From: Putridiphycobacter sp965230195
Lineage (GTDB): Bacteria > Bacteroidota > Bacteroidia > Flavobacteriales_D > Crocinitomicaceae
Length of the DNA stretch: 64,000 nucleotides
Assembly (NCBI GenBank): GCA_965230195.1
Contig: OZ245997.1
Coordinates: 4,340,001-4,404,000 of the forward strand
Direction: 5' to 3'
Shown: in pieces, positions 47,214 through 55,257 of the stretch
Layout of the letters: each line of letters begins with the position of its first letter
Numbering within the stretch: position 1 is the stretch's first letter
Notes under the pieces: model-generated
The model's input: the letters and a program-made list of their open reading frames with translations, nothing else
The model's database searches: none
What the model was told of the DNA's origin: nothing
Made by a program: the position numbers and the translations under genes

Positions 47214-49667
47214 ATGAAAGTTATTCTATCTACTTGTTTTGTTTTTGCTACTTTATTTGGAATTACACAATCTCAACTCACCGGAGTTGTTGTTGATTCA
47301 CTGAAAAAAACACCCATTCCTTTTGTCAGATTACAGTTTAAAAGTCACGATTACATTACAATTGGTAACCTGGAAGGTCATTTTTCGATACCCCGTCCTG
47401 CAATTTCTGATACACTGGAAATATCTTGTATTGGCTATAAAACAAAACGGGTTCTGATACGTCCCAACCAAAAAGACAGTATAGTGTTAACACTTGCCCC
47501 TAATACCACTTTAAGTGAAATAGAGGTATTTGCCAAAAAGAAAAATCCGGCCTTTAGAATTCTAAAGGCTATCAGGGATAATGAAACATTCAATAACCCT
47601 GACAAATTAAAAGCCTATGAGTATGAAGTGTACAATACACTGCAATTCAATGTTACTAATATTACGGATAAGTTTAAGGACCGGGCACTAATCAAAAACA
47701 TGGACTTTATAGTTGATTATATGGACACACTGGATGGGAAAAACTATCTTCCTGCAATGTTAAGTGAGTCGGTCTCTAATTATTATTACCACCGTTTACC
47801 TGCACAAGAAAAAGAAATCATAAAAGCATCAAGGGTTACTGGTATTACTACTTTGCAACTGGACAGATACACCGGACAGATACATCAAAACTTTAATGTT
47901 TATGACAATTTTATAGATGTTTTTAATACCGATTTCATGTCTCCGCTAGCCGTGGGTGGTCGTGCCTTTTATCATTATAAACTCATTGGCAGAGATACAA
48001 TTGATAAGGAACCTTGTTATCACCTATCATTTGATCCTAAAAGAAAAGGTGACCCTTTATTTCAGGGAGAATTTTGGGTAACAGACTCTTCTTATGCCAT
48101 TAAAAGAATGGAGGCTACTATTCCAAAAATGGTTAATATCAATTATGTTTCAGGCTTTGAAATTGAGCAGAACTATGAACAGGTAAACCAACAATCCTGG
48201 TTTGTCACTGACGAAAACATTACAGTTCGGTTTAAATTATTTAATGAAACTAAAAAAGCGCTTTTAATGGGCGTTCAGGTTAAAAAGAATACCAGCAGAG
48301 ACAGTTTTAAAATTAATCAAAGTAAACCAATTGGTTTTTATGTACAGGACATCAGTATTCTGGACTCTGCAAAACACAGAACGGATTCCTATTGGAGTAC
48401 GATTCGTCACGATTCATTAAATAGTGAAGAATCGGGTATTATTACAATGAATGATAGTTTATCGAAGAATCGCTTATTCAGGTTTTATAAAAAATTCTCT
48501 TATTTTGGATATACCGGGTATTGGCAAACCGGACCGGTAGAAACAGGTAACGCCTATTCTTTTTATAATCAAAATGCAATAGAGGGGCACAGAATTATGT
48601 TATCTGCCAGAACCTCTAATAAGTTTAGTCGCTGGCATGAAATTTCAGCCTTTGGAATTTATGGTTTTAAAGATAAAAACTATAAATACGGTGCTTCCTA
48701 CCGTTGGAAATTCAAACATCCAAATCGTGAAATATTGAGATTTGCTTATAAAAAGAGGATCGAACAATTGAGCCTTTCTTCCAGTCTGGGCGATATCGGT
48801 AATTCATTTTCAACACTATTCTCAGCAGGTATACTCGATAAATTAACATTAATAGATCAATATACTGTTGATTTTGTAAAAGACTGGAGTATTGATATGC
48901 GAACATTTAATGCCATTCAATGGAAAAAATACACCGCTCTGGAAGCTTCGGATTACAGAAGAATTGAAAATGGGGATACAGTTAAAATAAAAGACCTGAC
49001 TTCGTTTCAAATCAGAAATCAAATCATGTACACCAGTGACGAAAAGTTTATTTCCGGTAGCTTTGAGCGTTTATCACTGGGCTCCAAGTTCCCCATCATC
49101 AGCTTAACCCATACATTTGGAATTAAAGATTTTCTGGATAGTGAATACAGTTTTCAAAGATTTGATTTCGTATGGGACCACCGTCCAAAAATTGGTGTAT
49201 TTGGCCGGTTGCACTATACCTTTTATGCCGGAAAAATATTTGGTACTTTGCCCTACCCTTTTCTCTATATTCACCAGGGAAATCAAACATTTTATTTGCA
49301 ACCCAGTTCACTAAATCTTTTAAACTATTATGAATTTATCAGTGATACATGGATTGGTTTTAACTTTGAACATCAGCTAAAAGGATTTGTTTTAGACAGA
49401 ATACCATTGGTCAGAAAGCTAAAATGGCGTTTAGTATATACCGGAAAAGCCGTTGTGGGAAGTATTGATCCAAAACACAGTGCCGAAATGATTATTCCGG
49501 ACTATTCATACAGTTTAAGTTTTACAAAACCTTATATGGAAACTTCAATTGGTATTGAGAATATTGCAAAATTTATAAGAATTGATGCCATTTGGCGTTT
49601 ATCTTACAATTATCATCCGGATATTACTAAATTTGGAGTTAAGTTTACATTTACGGGAGATTTTTAA
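47214..49667 (+). CDS. DUF5686-like outer-membrane protein with carboxypeptidase-regulatory domain
   Basis: The 817-residue protein has a signal peptide (residues ~1-20, ending GITQS). A CarboxypepD_reg-like domain (about 22-105; LTGVVVDSLKKTPIPFVRLQ, YKTKRVLI, LSEIEVFAKKK) precedes a DUF5686 region (NPAFRILKAIRDNETFNNP, YEYEVYNTLQF, MLSESVSNYYYHRLP). The last ~300 residues are strand-rich with frequent aromatic residues and end in an amphipathic strand closing with Phe (FGVKFTFTGDF), typical of outer-membrane barrels. Its molecular role is unknown. It sits 5 nt after tatC and 7 nt before lptB. Confidence 0.82.
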   Translation: MKVILSTCFVFATLFGITQSQLTGVVVDSLKKTPIPFVRLQFKSHDYITIGNLEGHFSIPRPAISDTLEISCIGYKTKRVLIRPNQKDSIVLTLAPNTTLSEIEVFAKKKNPAFRILKAIRDNETFNNPDKLKAYEYEVYNTLQFNVTNITDKFKDRALIKNMDFIVDYMDTLDGKNYLPAMLSESVSNYYYHRLPAQEKEIIKASRVTGITTLQLDRYTGQIHQNFNVYDNFIDVFNTDFMSPLAVGGRAFYHYKLIGRDTIDKEPCYHLSFDPKRKGDPLFQGEFWVTDSSYAIKRMEATIPKMVNINYVSGFEIEQNYEQVNQQSWFVTDENITVRFKLFNETKKALLMGVQVKKNTSRDSFKINQSKPIGFYVQDISILDSAKHRTDSYWSTIRHDSLNSEESGIITMNDSLSKNRLFRFYKKFSYFGYTGYWQTGPVETGNAYSFYNQNAIEGHRIMLSARTSNKFSRWHEISAFGIYGFKDKNYKYGASYRWKFKHPNREILRFAYKKRIEQLSLSSSLGDIGNSFSTLFSAGILDKLTLIDQYTVDFVKDWSIDMRTFNAIQWKKYTALEASDYRRIENGDTVKIKDLTSFQIRNQIMYTSDEKFISGSFERLSLGSKFPIISLTHTFGIKDFLDSEYSFQRFDFVWDHRPKIGVFGRLHYTFYAGKIFGTLPYPFLYIHQGNQTFYLQPSSLNLLNYYEFISDTWIGFNFEHQLKGFVLDRIPLVRKLKWRLVYTGKAVVGSIDPKHSAEMIIPDYSYSLSFTKPYMETSIGIENIAKFIRIDAIWRLSYNYHPDITKFGVKFTFTGDF

Positions 49668-49674
49668 TTTAATC

Positions 49675-50421
49675 ATGAGGCTAAGAACAGAAAATATAAA
49701 GAAAGCATATAAGGGAAGAGAAGTTGTAAAAGGGGTTTCTGTAGAAGTAAATCAGGGAGAAATTGTTGGGCTTTTAGGACCTAACGGTGCAGGAAAAACA
49801 ACTTCGTTTTATATGATTGTTGGACTGGTTACCCCAAATTTTGGACGGGTTTATTTTAACGATACTGACATTACGACTTTTCCAATGTACAAGCGTGCTC
49901 AATTAGGAATAGGTTATTTACCTCAGGAAAATTCTGTTTTCAGAAAAATGTCAATCGAAGACAATATCATGTCTGTACTTGAACTGACGCCACTCAACAA
50001 ACAAGAACGATCGGCAAAACTTGAGGAATTAATCTCAGAATTCAACCTGAACCATGTGCGCAAAAACCTTGGTCAAAGCCTGTCCGGTGGAGAGCGAAGA
50101 AGAACTGAAATTGCAAGAGCATTAGCTACCGATCCGAAATTCATCCTTCTTGATGAACCTTTTGCCGGTGTGGATCCCATAGCTGTTGAGGATATACAAA
50201 ATATCGTTTCCAAACTTAAAAGAAAAAATATAGGTGTTCTGATTACCGACCATAATGTACAGGAAACTTTAGCGATAACGGATCGTACTTATTTACTCTT
50301 TGAGGGTAGCATTTTAAGACAAGGAAGTGCAGAAGAACTCTCCAAAGATGAAATGGTGCGTAAAGTTTATTTAGGGTCTAATTTTGAACTCCGAAAAAGG
50401 GCTGTTCAATCTGAAGATTGA
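49675..50421 (+). CDS. lptB: LPS export ABC transporter ATPase LptB
   Basis: Taking the ATG at 49675, the protein has 248 residues, the usual LptB length; the in-frame upstream ATG at 49582 would lie inside the preceding gene. Motifs are Walker A GPNGAGKTT, Q-loop YLPQENSVF, signature LSGGERRR, Walker B FILLDEPFAGVD, and the switch His in ITDHNVQETL. LptB powers extraction of lipopolysaccharide from the inner membrane by LptFG. The next gene encodes a KdsC-type Kdo-8-phosphate phosphatase, consistent with an LPS theme. Confidence 0.93.
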   Translation: MRLRTENIKKAYKGREVVKGVSVEVNQGEIVGLLGPNGAGKTTSFYMIVGLVTPNFGRVYFNDTDITTFPMYKRAQLGIGYLPQENSVFRKMSIEDNIMSVLELTPLNKQERSAKLEELISEFNLNHVRKNLGQSLSGGERRRTEIARALATDPKFILLDEPFAGVDPIAVEDIQNIVSKLKRKNIGVLITDHNVQETLAITDRTYLLFEGSILRQGSAEELSKDEMVRKVYLGSNFELRKRAVQSED

Positions 50422-50483
50422 TCCTTTAAAATAACTAACTTAGTTCTGTACCTCCCTCATAGGGTTAGAAAAATCACATACAG

Positions 50484-51149
50484 ATGAATTACTATAATAA
50501 AAATCTCAACTATCTTCTTGATCAAAAAGGATTGAGTATTTCTCAATTTGAATATACTATTCTTATTCCCAAATTAAGAATCAATGAACCTACACCAGAT
50601 GAACTGATCAGAATCGCTGATTATTTTAATGTGTCAATTGATGATTTAATCAGGAGGCCATTAAAGGAATTTCATCAAATCAGACAAAAAGACATCAAAC
50701 TATTATTGCTTGATGTGGATGGCACCATGACAGATGGCGGCATGTACTTTACTGAAAACGGAGATCAGATTAAAAAGTACAATACTAAGGATGGGATGGC
50801 AATAAAAGGCTTAACAAAAGCAGGATTTCAGGTTGGAATCATCTCACATGGTTATAAAACCAAAGTGGTAAAGGACCGGGCAGATTTATTGGGCATACAA
50901 CATTTATATGTTGGCAGGGAAAACAAAGTCACGGTTTTAGAAGGATGGTTGAAATCTTTGAGCTTAACTATTGACCAGGTTGCATTTATTGGAGACGACA
51001 TCAATGATGAAGAAATCATGAAAGCAGTTGGCTTGTCTGCTTGTCCGAATGATGCCATTAAGTCGATCAAATCATGCGCTGATGTAATTCTTGAAAAAAA
51101 AGGAGGAGAAGGCTGCGTGAGAGAGTTTATAGATACTTATCTTGGTTAG
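50484..51149 (+). CDS. kdsC: KdsC-type Kdo-8-phosphate phosphatase with N-terminal XRE-like HTH
   Basis: The 221-residue protein has two parts. Residues 1-58 look like a Cro/C1-type helix-turn-helix (NYLLDQKGLSISQFEY, then PTPDELIRIADYFNVSIDDL). From residue ~70 it is a HAD phosphatase of the KdsC class: motif I LLLDVDGTMTDGG (Asp77 and Asp79), the KKYNTKDGMAIKGL and VGIISHG blocks, and GDDINDEE. KdsC hydrolyses Kdo-8-P to Kdo in LPS core synthesis; the classical enzyme is ~165-190 residues without an HTH. Whether the HTH binds DNA is not evident. It lies 62 nt after lptB. Confidence 0.88.
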   Translation: MNYYNKNLNYLLDQKGLSISQFEYTILIPKLRINEPTPDELIRIADYFNVSIDDLIRRPLKEFHQIRQKDIKLLLLDVDGTMTDGGMYFTENGDQIKKYNTKDGMAIKGLTKAGFQVGIISHGYKTKVVKDRADLLGIQHLYVGRENKVTVLEGWLKSLSLTIDQVAFIGDDINDEEIMKAVGLSACPNDAIKSIKSCADVILEKKGGEGCVREFIDTYLG

Positions 51150-51232
51150 ATTGTTAGATAATAGAGGGTAGAGTATTAAGTAGAAAGTACATTCAACTAT
51201 CAACAAGGAACCATTAACCATTCAACTAACAA
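51150..51232. repeat. Degenerate intergenic repeat
   Basis: The gap between kdsC and the RDD gene is a low-complexity TTAGATAATAGAGGG-type sequence. It shares AGAGTATTAAGTAG and AGAAAGTA with the gap at 51826-51885, and TAGATTGTTAGA with the gap before 9583. Confidence 0.4.
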
Positions 51233-51233
51233 A

Positions 51234-51824
51234 ATGAAAAACACGATTGAAGAGATCAGAGTAGTAAAAACTTTCTATAAATACGGTCGTGATATCTATG
51301 GAAACAGAACCCGTGAACCTTATCAAAGAGAAGTTAAAAGAAAGGTACAACTGGTAACAGGCTGGCTTAGGTTTGGACATTATTTTATTGATGGTCTTAT
51401 TATCGGAGGGATTCTTTTTGGAGTCAACTACTTTATAGCTATCAATCCGGTTGTTGAATATTCCGCTGGATTCGGTGTAAATGATTATTACTATAGTTTT
51501 ATTCCTTCAATAGACCAAATTATTGTAACAGTAGGCTATTATTTCATTTGTGAGCTCACTCTTCAACGTACAATTGGCAAATATGCCACCAATTCTGTGG
51601 TCATAAATGAGTATGCTGAAAAGCCTGATTCGGGATCATTAATCGGTCGGTCTTTTAGCAGATTAGTGCCGTTCGAAGCATTTTCCTGTTTAGGTGATCG
51701 TGGCTGGCACGACAAATGGTCGGGCACATATGTTGTTACTGTTAAGGAAAGGAATACCCTCAAAAGGCTTTTAGCAGAACAACGGGGAGAATTTATTAGC
51801 GATTCTGACGAAATTTTGGATTAA
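51234..51824 (+). CDS. RDD-family membrane protein
   Basis: The 196-residue protein has a soluble N-terminus of ~45 residues, then LRFGHYFIDGLIIGGILFGV (first membrane segment, with the RDD-position Arg and Asp), a second hydrophobic segment IIVTVGYYFICELTLQRTIGK around residues 97-120, and the conserved LIGRSFSRLVPFEAFSCLG followed by GWHDKWSGTYVV. RDD proteins are small inner-membrane proteins of mostly unknown or transport-related function. It follows kdsC after a repeat-containing gap. Confidence 0.85.
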   Translation: MKNTIEEIRVVKTFYKYGRDIYGNRTREPYQREVKRKVQLVTGWLRFGHYFIDGLIIGGILFGVNYFIAINPVVEYSAGFGVNDYYYSFIPSIDQIIVTVGYYFICELTLQRTIGKYATNSVVINEYAEKPDSGSLIGRSFSRLVPFEAFSCLGDRGWHDKWSGTYVVTVKERNTLKRLLAEQRGEFISDSDEILD

Positions 51825-51825
51825 C

Positions 51826-51885
51826 AGTTATTAGATTCTTAGATTATAGAGTTAAGAGTATTAAGTAGGAAGTAGAAAGTAAGTA
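51826..51885. repeat. Degenerate intergenic repeat
   Basis: TTAGATTCTTAGATTATAGAG followed by AGAGTATTAAGTAGGAAGTA resembles the repeat 670 bp upstream at 51150. It lies in the gap after the RDD gene. Confidence 0.4.
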
Positions 51886-51926
51886 ACAGTGTTTCGTCTT
51901 ATTAAGCTGTTTACTAACTATAAAAC

Positions 51927-51952
51927 AAAAAAAGGTGCAAAACTATGCACCT
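51927..51952 (-). terminator. Intrinsic terminator of the first small lipoprotein gene
   Basis: AGGTGCA (51933-51939) and TGCACCT (51946-51952) pair around a 6-nt loop; on the minus strand a T run (51933-51927) follows. It lies downstream of the gene ending at 52004. Confidence 0.75.
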
Positions 51953-52003
51953 CTAATCAATAAATTCCTGACTAGTCAGAATAAGTTATTTGTAACTGAT
52001 TTC

Positions 52004-52231
52004 TTAGCTACTTGAAGTCAAAACACAAGTGGTTGTAATCGGCCCAATGGCAGAATTTCCTTTTTTACACTTGTCTTCTGCATCCTTTTTTACTCCTGTA
52101 ATTGTAGTTTCTGTTACTACATCATCAGCTCCCAGTGAGCTCTCACTTGTACATTCGCAAACCCAATCTTTTGTGCATGAAGTTGCTAAACCAAAAAGAC
52201 CAAGGGCTGCAATTAAAATTACTTTCTTCAT
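52004..52231 (-). CDS. Small cysteine-rich lipoprotein, paralogue A
   Basis: The 75-residue protein has a lipobox ending LATSC (lipidated Cys19). The mature ~56 residues contain four further cysteines in the pattern CxCTSE ... EDKCKK ... TTCVL, which could form two disulfides. The neighbour at 52341 has the same layout (CxCTK ... EKKC ... TTCKL), so the two are duplicates. The family is unrecognised. It is monocistronic, with its own terminator. Confidence 0.78.
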   Translation of the reverse strand: MKKVILIAALGLFGLATSCTKDWVCECTSESSLGADDVVTETTITGVKKDAEDKCKKGNSAIGPITTTCVLTSSS

Positions 52232-52294
52232 AATTCCGTTTTATTACTACTGTATAATATAATTCTCTAGATAATTAATGTGAGTTTTAAACAT

Positions 52295-52330
52295 AAAAAA
52301 ACCATCAATTGCCATTGATGGTTTTTATTT
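52295..52330. terminator. Bidirectional-type terminator between the two small lipoprotein genes
   Basis: ACCATCAA (52301-52308) pairs with TTGATGGT (52315-52322) around a 6-nt loop, flanked by an A tract upstream and a T tract downstream, so it can work on both strands. On the minus strand it ends transcription from the gene at 52341-52565. Confidence 0.78.
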
Positions 52331-52340
52331 TTAAATATGC

Positions 52341-52565
52341 TTATTCAGACAACTTGCAAGTTGTCTTTGATTCAGAATCTGATTCATCATTTTCACTACA
52401 TTTCTTCTCAGCACCTCTTTCTGTAAGAGTCTCATACATATAAGTTGAAATACCATCAGCAATAATAGGGTTATTATAAACTTTAGTACAAATACATGTG
52501 TGTTCTTTCTTACAAGATGCTAACGAAAGCATCCCAAGTACAGCTACTACAATAATTCTTTTCAT
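52341..52565 (-). CDS. Small cysteine-rich lipoprotein, paralogue B
   Basis: The 74-residue protein has a lipobox ending LASC (lipidated Cys18). The mature part carries CICTK, then EKKC and TTCKL, matching the cysteine spacing of paralogue A, though most other residues differ. The C-terminal half is acidic and Ser-rich (ENDESDSESK). Its function is unknown. Confidence 0.78.
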   Translation of the reverse strand: MKRIIVVAVLGMLSLASCKKEHTCICTKVYNNPIIADGISTYMYETLTERGAEKKCSENDESDSESKTTCKLSE

Positions 52566-52649
52566 ATCGTTTCTTGTTTAATTATCTGCTTTGAGTGCTT
52601 AAATATAGTAAAACTTATCGGTAAGTAAAAAATACTTGATGAAACTTGT

Positions 52650-53888
52650 TTAAAATTCAGCTAAAGTCTTATCGATAATAGCAACACATTCCAGAACCTG
52701 TTCTTTTGTCATCACTAAAGGTGGCGCAAACCTGATGATATTGCCATGCGTTGGCTTGGCTAACATACCATTTTCCTTTAGTTTCACACAAATATCCCAG
52801 GCTGTTGAGCTTTCTTCAGAATCGTTTATTACAACTGCATTTAATAATCCTTTTCCTCTAACCAGTTTTAGTAAATCATATTTTTCAACCAGTTTTTGTA
52901 CTGCATCTCTAAATACCACTCCTAATTCCTGTGCTTTTTCAGCCAAACGTTCTTCTTTTACAACTTCTAACGCTGCTATTGCCACCTTTGCAGCAACAGG
53001 ATTTCCACCAAAAGTAGAACCATGTTGTCCCGGCTTTATGACCATCATAATATTATCATTGGCCAAAACAGCTGAAACCGGGTAAGCACCTCCTGAAAGG
53101 GCTTTACCTAAAATCAAAATGTCTGGCTTAACATTCTCATGATCAACTGCTAACAACTCTCCTGTTCTTGCAATACCTGTTTGAACTTCATCAGCAATGA
53201 ATAAAGTTCCATTAGCTTCACATAAATTTTTAGCCTCTTTTAAATAACCTTCATCTGGTACAAACACACCAGCTTCACCCTGAATAGGCTCCACCATAAA
53301 ACCAGCAACATTAGGCTCCTGTAAAGCGGTTTTCAATGCTTCAAGATCATTGTATGGTATTTTAATAAACCCTGGTGTATATGGTCCAAAGTTTTTTCTT
53401 GCATCCTCATCATTCGAAAATGAAATAATCGTTGTGGTTCGTCCATGAAAATTATTTTCGCAAACAATAATTTTTGCCTCATGCTCAGGAATACCTTTTT
53501 TCTCGTATGCCCATTTCCTGCATAATTTAATTGCAGTTTCAACGGCTTCTGCTCCGGTATTCATAGGCAATACCTTATCGAAGTTGAAATAATTGGTAAC
53601 GAATTTTTCGTACACACCTAGTGCATCATTATAAAAAGCCCTTGAGGTCAAAGTCAATGTTTGAGCCTGTTCTACCATTGCTCCTACTATCTTAGGATGG
53701 CAGTGCCCCTGGTTAACAGCTGAATAGGCTGACAAAAAATCATAATACTGATTACCTTCAACATCCCATACATGTACTCCCTCTCCTTTAGATAATACTA
53801 CCGGTAGCGGGTGATAGTTATGAGCGCCATACTGATCCTCCAGATTCATTAATTCTTCTGAAGACAATTTTTCTTTTGTTTCCATCAT
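52650..53888 (-). CDS. rocD: Ornithine aminotransferase
   Basis: The protein has ~412 residues from the ATG pair at 53883-53888; an in-frame ATG at 53942 would add an unlikely 18 residues. It is a class III PLP aminotransferase with the ornithine aminotransferase signatures YGAHNYHPLPVVLSKGEGV, YDFLSAYSAVNQGHCHPK, FIADEVQTGIARTG, and the PLP lysine in ILGKALSGGAYPVSAV. It converts ornithine and 2-oxoglutarate to glutamate semialdehyde and glutamate. It has a well-formed promoter and an ~83-nt leader, and is divergent from a Crp/Fnr-like regulator. Confidence 0.95.
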   Translation of the reverse strand: MMETKEKLSSEELMNLEDQYGAHNYHPLPVVLSKGEGVHVWDVEGNQYYDFLSAYSAVNQGHCHPKIVGAMVEQAQTLTLTSRAFYNDALGVYEKFVTNYFNFDKVLPMNTGAEAVETAIKLCRKWAYEKKGIPEHEAKIIVCENNFHGRTTTIISFSNDEDARKNFGPYTPGFIKIPYNDLEALKTALQEPNVAGFMVEPIQGEAGVFVPDEGYLKEAKNLCEANGTLFIADEVQTGIARTGELLAVDHENVKPDILILGKALSGGAYPVSAVLANDNIMMVIKPGQHGSTFGGNPVAAKVAIAALEVVKEERLAEKAQELGVVFRDAVQKLVEKYDLLKLVRGKGLLNAVVINDSEESSTAWDICVKLKENGMLAKPTHGNIIRFAPPLVMTKEQVLECVAIIDKTLAEF

Positions 53889-53977
53889 TTTGAAAAGTTT
53901 TAGATAAATAAAAAAAGTAGACTCGTCGCGGAGAGTACACATCCTTTCCTCATTAATGGAGAGAAATCATCCTTCTA

Positions 53978-54007
53978 CAAAAATATAGGATTATTATTAA
54001 ATTTCAA
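53978..54007 (-). promoter_or_regulatory. Promoter of rocD
   Basis: On the minus strand, TTG (54007-54005) and TATTTTTG (53985-53978) are separated by 19 nt, matching the Bacteroidota -33/-7 consensus. The start site would be near 53971. Confidence 0.62.
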
Positions 54008-54043
54008 ACTAAATTGCTGAAATGGCTCTAAATTTCGGAGCTA

Positions 54044-54057
54044 TAATGTGAACATTA
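54044..54057. promoter_or_regulatory. Candidate operator: 14-bp palindrome between rocD and the Crp-like gene
   Basis: TAATGT-GA-ACATTA is a perfect inverted repeat with 6-bp arms. It lies about 75-85 nt upstream of the predicted rocD start site and ~120 nt upstream of the Crp-like gene, in a spacing suited to a dimeric regulator of the Crp/Fnr type. The binding protein is not known. Confidence 0.4.
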
Positions 54058-54112
54058 CATTTAAAACAAAATGCAAAAACTTCAATCTGTCAACTCATAG
54101 CATACATAGGAA

Positions 54113-54137
54113 ATATGCTTTAGGCGAAAGCATATTA
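54113..54137. promoter_or_regulatory. Hairpin-forming inverted repeat upstream of the Crp-like gene
   Basis: AATATGCTTT (54113-54122) and AAAGCATATT (54128-54137) are perfect 10-bp arms around the loop AGGCG, followed by a T-rich stretch. No plus-strand gene ends just upstream, so it may be an operator or attenuator 41 nt before the ATG rather than an ordinary terminator. Confidence 0.5.
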
Positions 54138-54178
54138 TTTTTATAAAATTTGCTAGTTTTAAATCAAGTAAATTAATA

Positions 54179-54745
54179 ATGGAAAAACTAAAAAGTTACT
54201 TTGAGCAAATAGTTGAATTAACTGATAATGACTGGTCGATTTTCAGTTCTTATCTGACTTTTAAGGAGTTTCCCAAAAAACACATTTTTATTAAGCCAGG
54301 TGAAACCGAACAACATCTTTCATTTATCGAATCCGGGATGGTTCGTTTTTACATTCCTAAAATTGACAATGATTTGACCTTTAACTTTGCTTTTGATCAT
54401 GATTTTTTTAGTGCATATGATTCCTTTTTGACTCAGACACCTGCAGGATATCAAATTGAGTCATTATCAGGAATCAAATTGTGGAGATTGTCGTATTCTG
54501 ACCTTAATACAGTTTATAAGGAAACAGGTATTGGGCAAACCATTGGAAGGATTACTGCTGAACAGCTGTACCTGTCAAAAAAAAGAAGGGAATTATCATT
54601 ATTAAATCAAAGCCCTGAAGCGCGCTATTTAGATTTGTTCAAAAATCAACCCAGATTGATAAAAGAAATTCCGCTGAAATATATTGCATCATATATTGGA
54701 ATTACCCCACAAGCTTTAAGTCGCATACGAAAGCGAATTTCTTAA
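54179..54745 (+). CDS. Crp/Fnr-family transcriptional regulator
   Basis: The 188-residue protein has a cyclic-nucleotide-binding-type beta roll (about 25-125; KKHIFIKPGETEQHLSFIES, GMVRFYIPK) and a C-terminal helix-turn-helix (IPLKYIASYIGITPQALSRI, ~165-185). Length and layout match the short Bacteroidota regulators often found next to small membrane proteins; the residues that bind cAMP in E. coli Crp are not evident. A DoxX-like gene follows 53 nt downstream. Two inverted repeats precede it, one or both possibly its own operators. Confidence 0.88.
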   Translation: MEKLKSYFEQIVELTDNDWSIFSSYLTFKEFPKKHIFIKPGETEQHLSFIESGMVRFYIPKIDNDLTFNFAFDHDFFSAYDSFLTQTPAGYQIESLSGIKLWRLSYSDLNTVYKETGIGQTIGRITAEQLYLSKKRRELSLLNQSPEARYLDLFKNQPRLIKEIPLKYIASYIGITPQALSRIRKRIS

Positions 54746-54798
54746 CCCAGATTCATTGTGAGGGCTAAATACCTGATTTAACTTTGCAAAAAAAATAT

Positions 54799-55251
54799 AT
54801 GAAACCACTAATTGTTTTAATCAGCGTATTCCTTATTTCCTTAATTATAATCAAGTTAACATCCGGTGCATTCAATTACAAACTATCCGGTAAAATAGCT
54901 ATGTCAGCTATGCTCATATTCACGGCTATCGGGCATTTTGTATTCATCAAAGGGATGAGTATGATGCTCCCTGAATTTATACCATTCAAACCTCATGTAG
55001 TAGTTGCATCAGGTATTTTTGAAATCCTGATCGGCATTGCACTTCTCTTTCCCAAATACGAAGTTACCACCGGCTGGATACTCATTGCTTTTTTCATTTT
55101 GATTTTACCTTCAAATATAAAAGCTGCTATTGATCATATTGACCTTCAAAGTGCAACATATAATGGTAATGGATTAGCTTATTTATGGTTCAGAATTCCT
55201 TTGCAGGTATTATTTATAGCCTGGGTTTACCTCAGTGCTGTCCGACAATAA
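54799..55251 (+). CDS. DoxX-like membrane protein
   Basis: From the ATG at 54799 the protein has 150 residues (a TTG at 54784 would add five). It has four hydrophobic segments: an N-terminal KPLIVLISVFLISLIIIKL, AMLIFTAIGHFVFIKGM, IFEILIGIALLFP, and the final IPLQVLFIAWVYLSAV. The GHF...MMLPEFIPFKPHVVVASG stretch is typical of the DoxX/DUF4267-like group. The role of such proteins is poorly defined (redox or quinone-related in some). It probably forms an operon with the Crp/Fnr-like gene. Confidence 0.75.
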   Translation: MKPLIVLISVFLISLIIIKLTSGAFNYKLSGKIAMSAMLIFTAIGHFVFIKGMSMMLPEFIPFKPHVVVASGIFEILIGIALLFPKYEVTTGWILIAFFILILPSNIKAAIDHIDLQSATYNGNGLAYLWFRIPLQVLFIAWVYLSAVRQ

Positions 55252-55257
55252 TAAAAT

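Noticed and set aside
49582..49674. Upstream in-frame start for lptB
   Set aside because: It overlaps the DUF5686-like gene by 86 nt and adds residues not seen in LptB; the ATG at 49675 fits.
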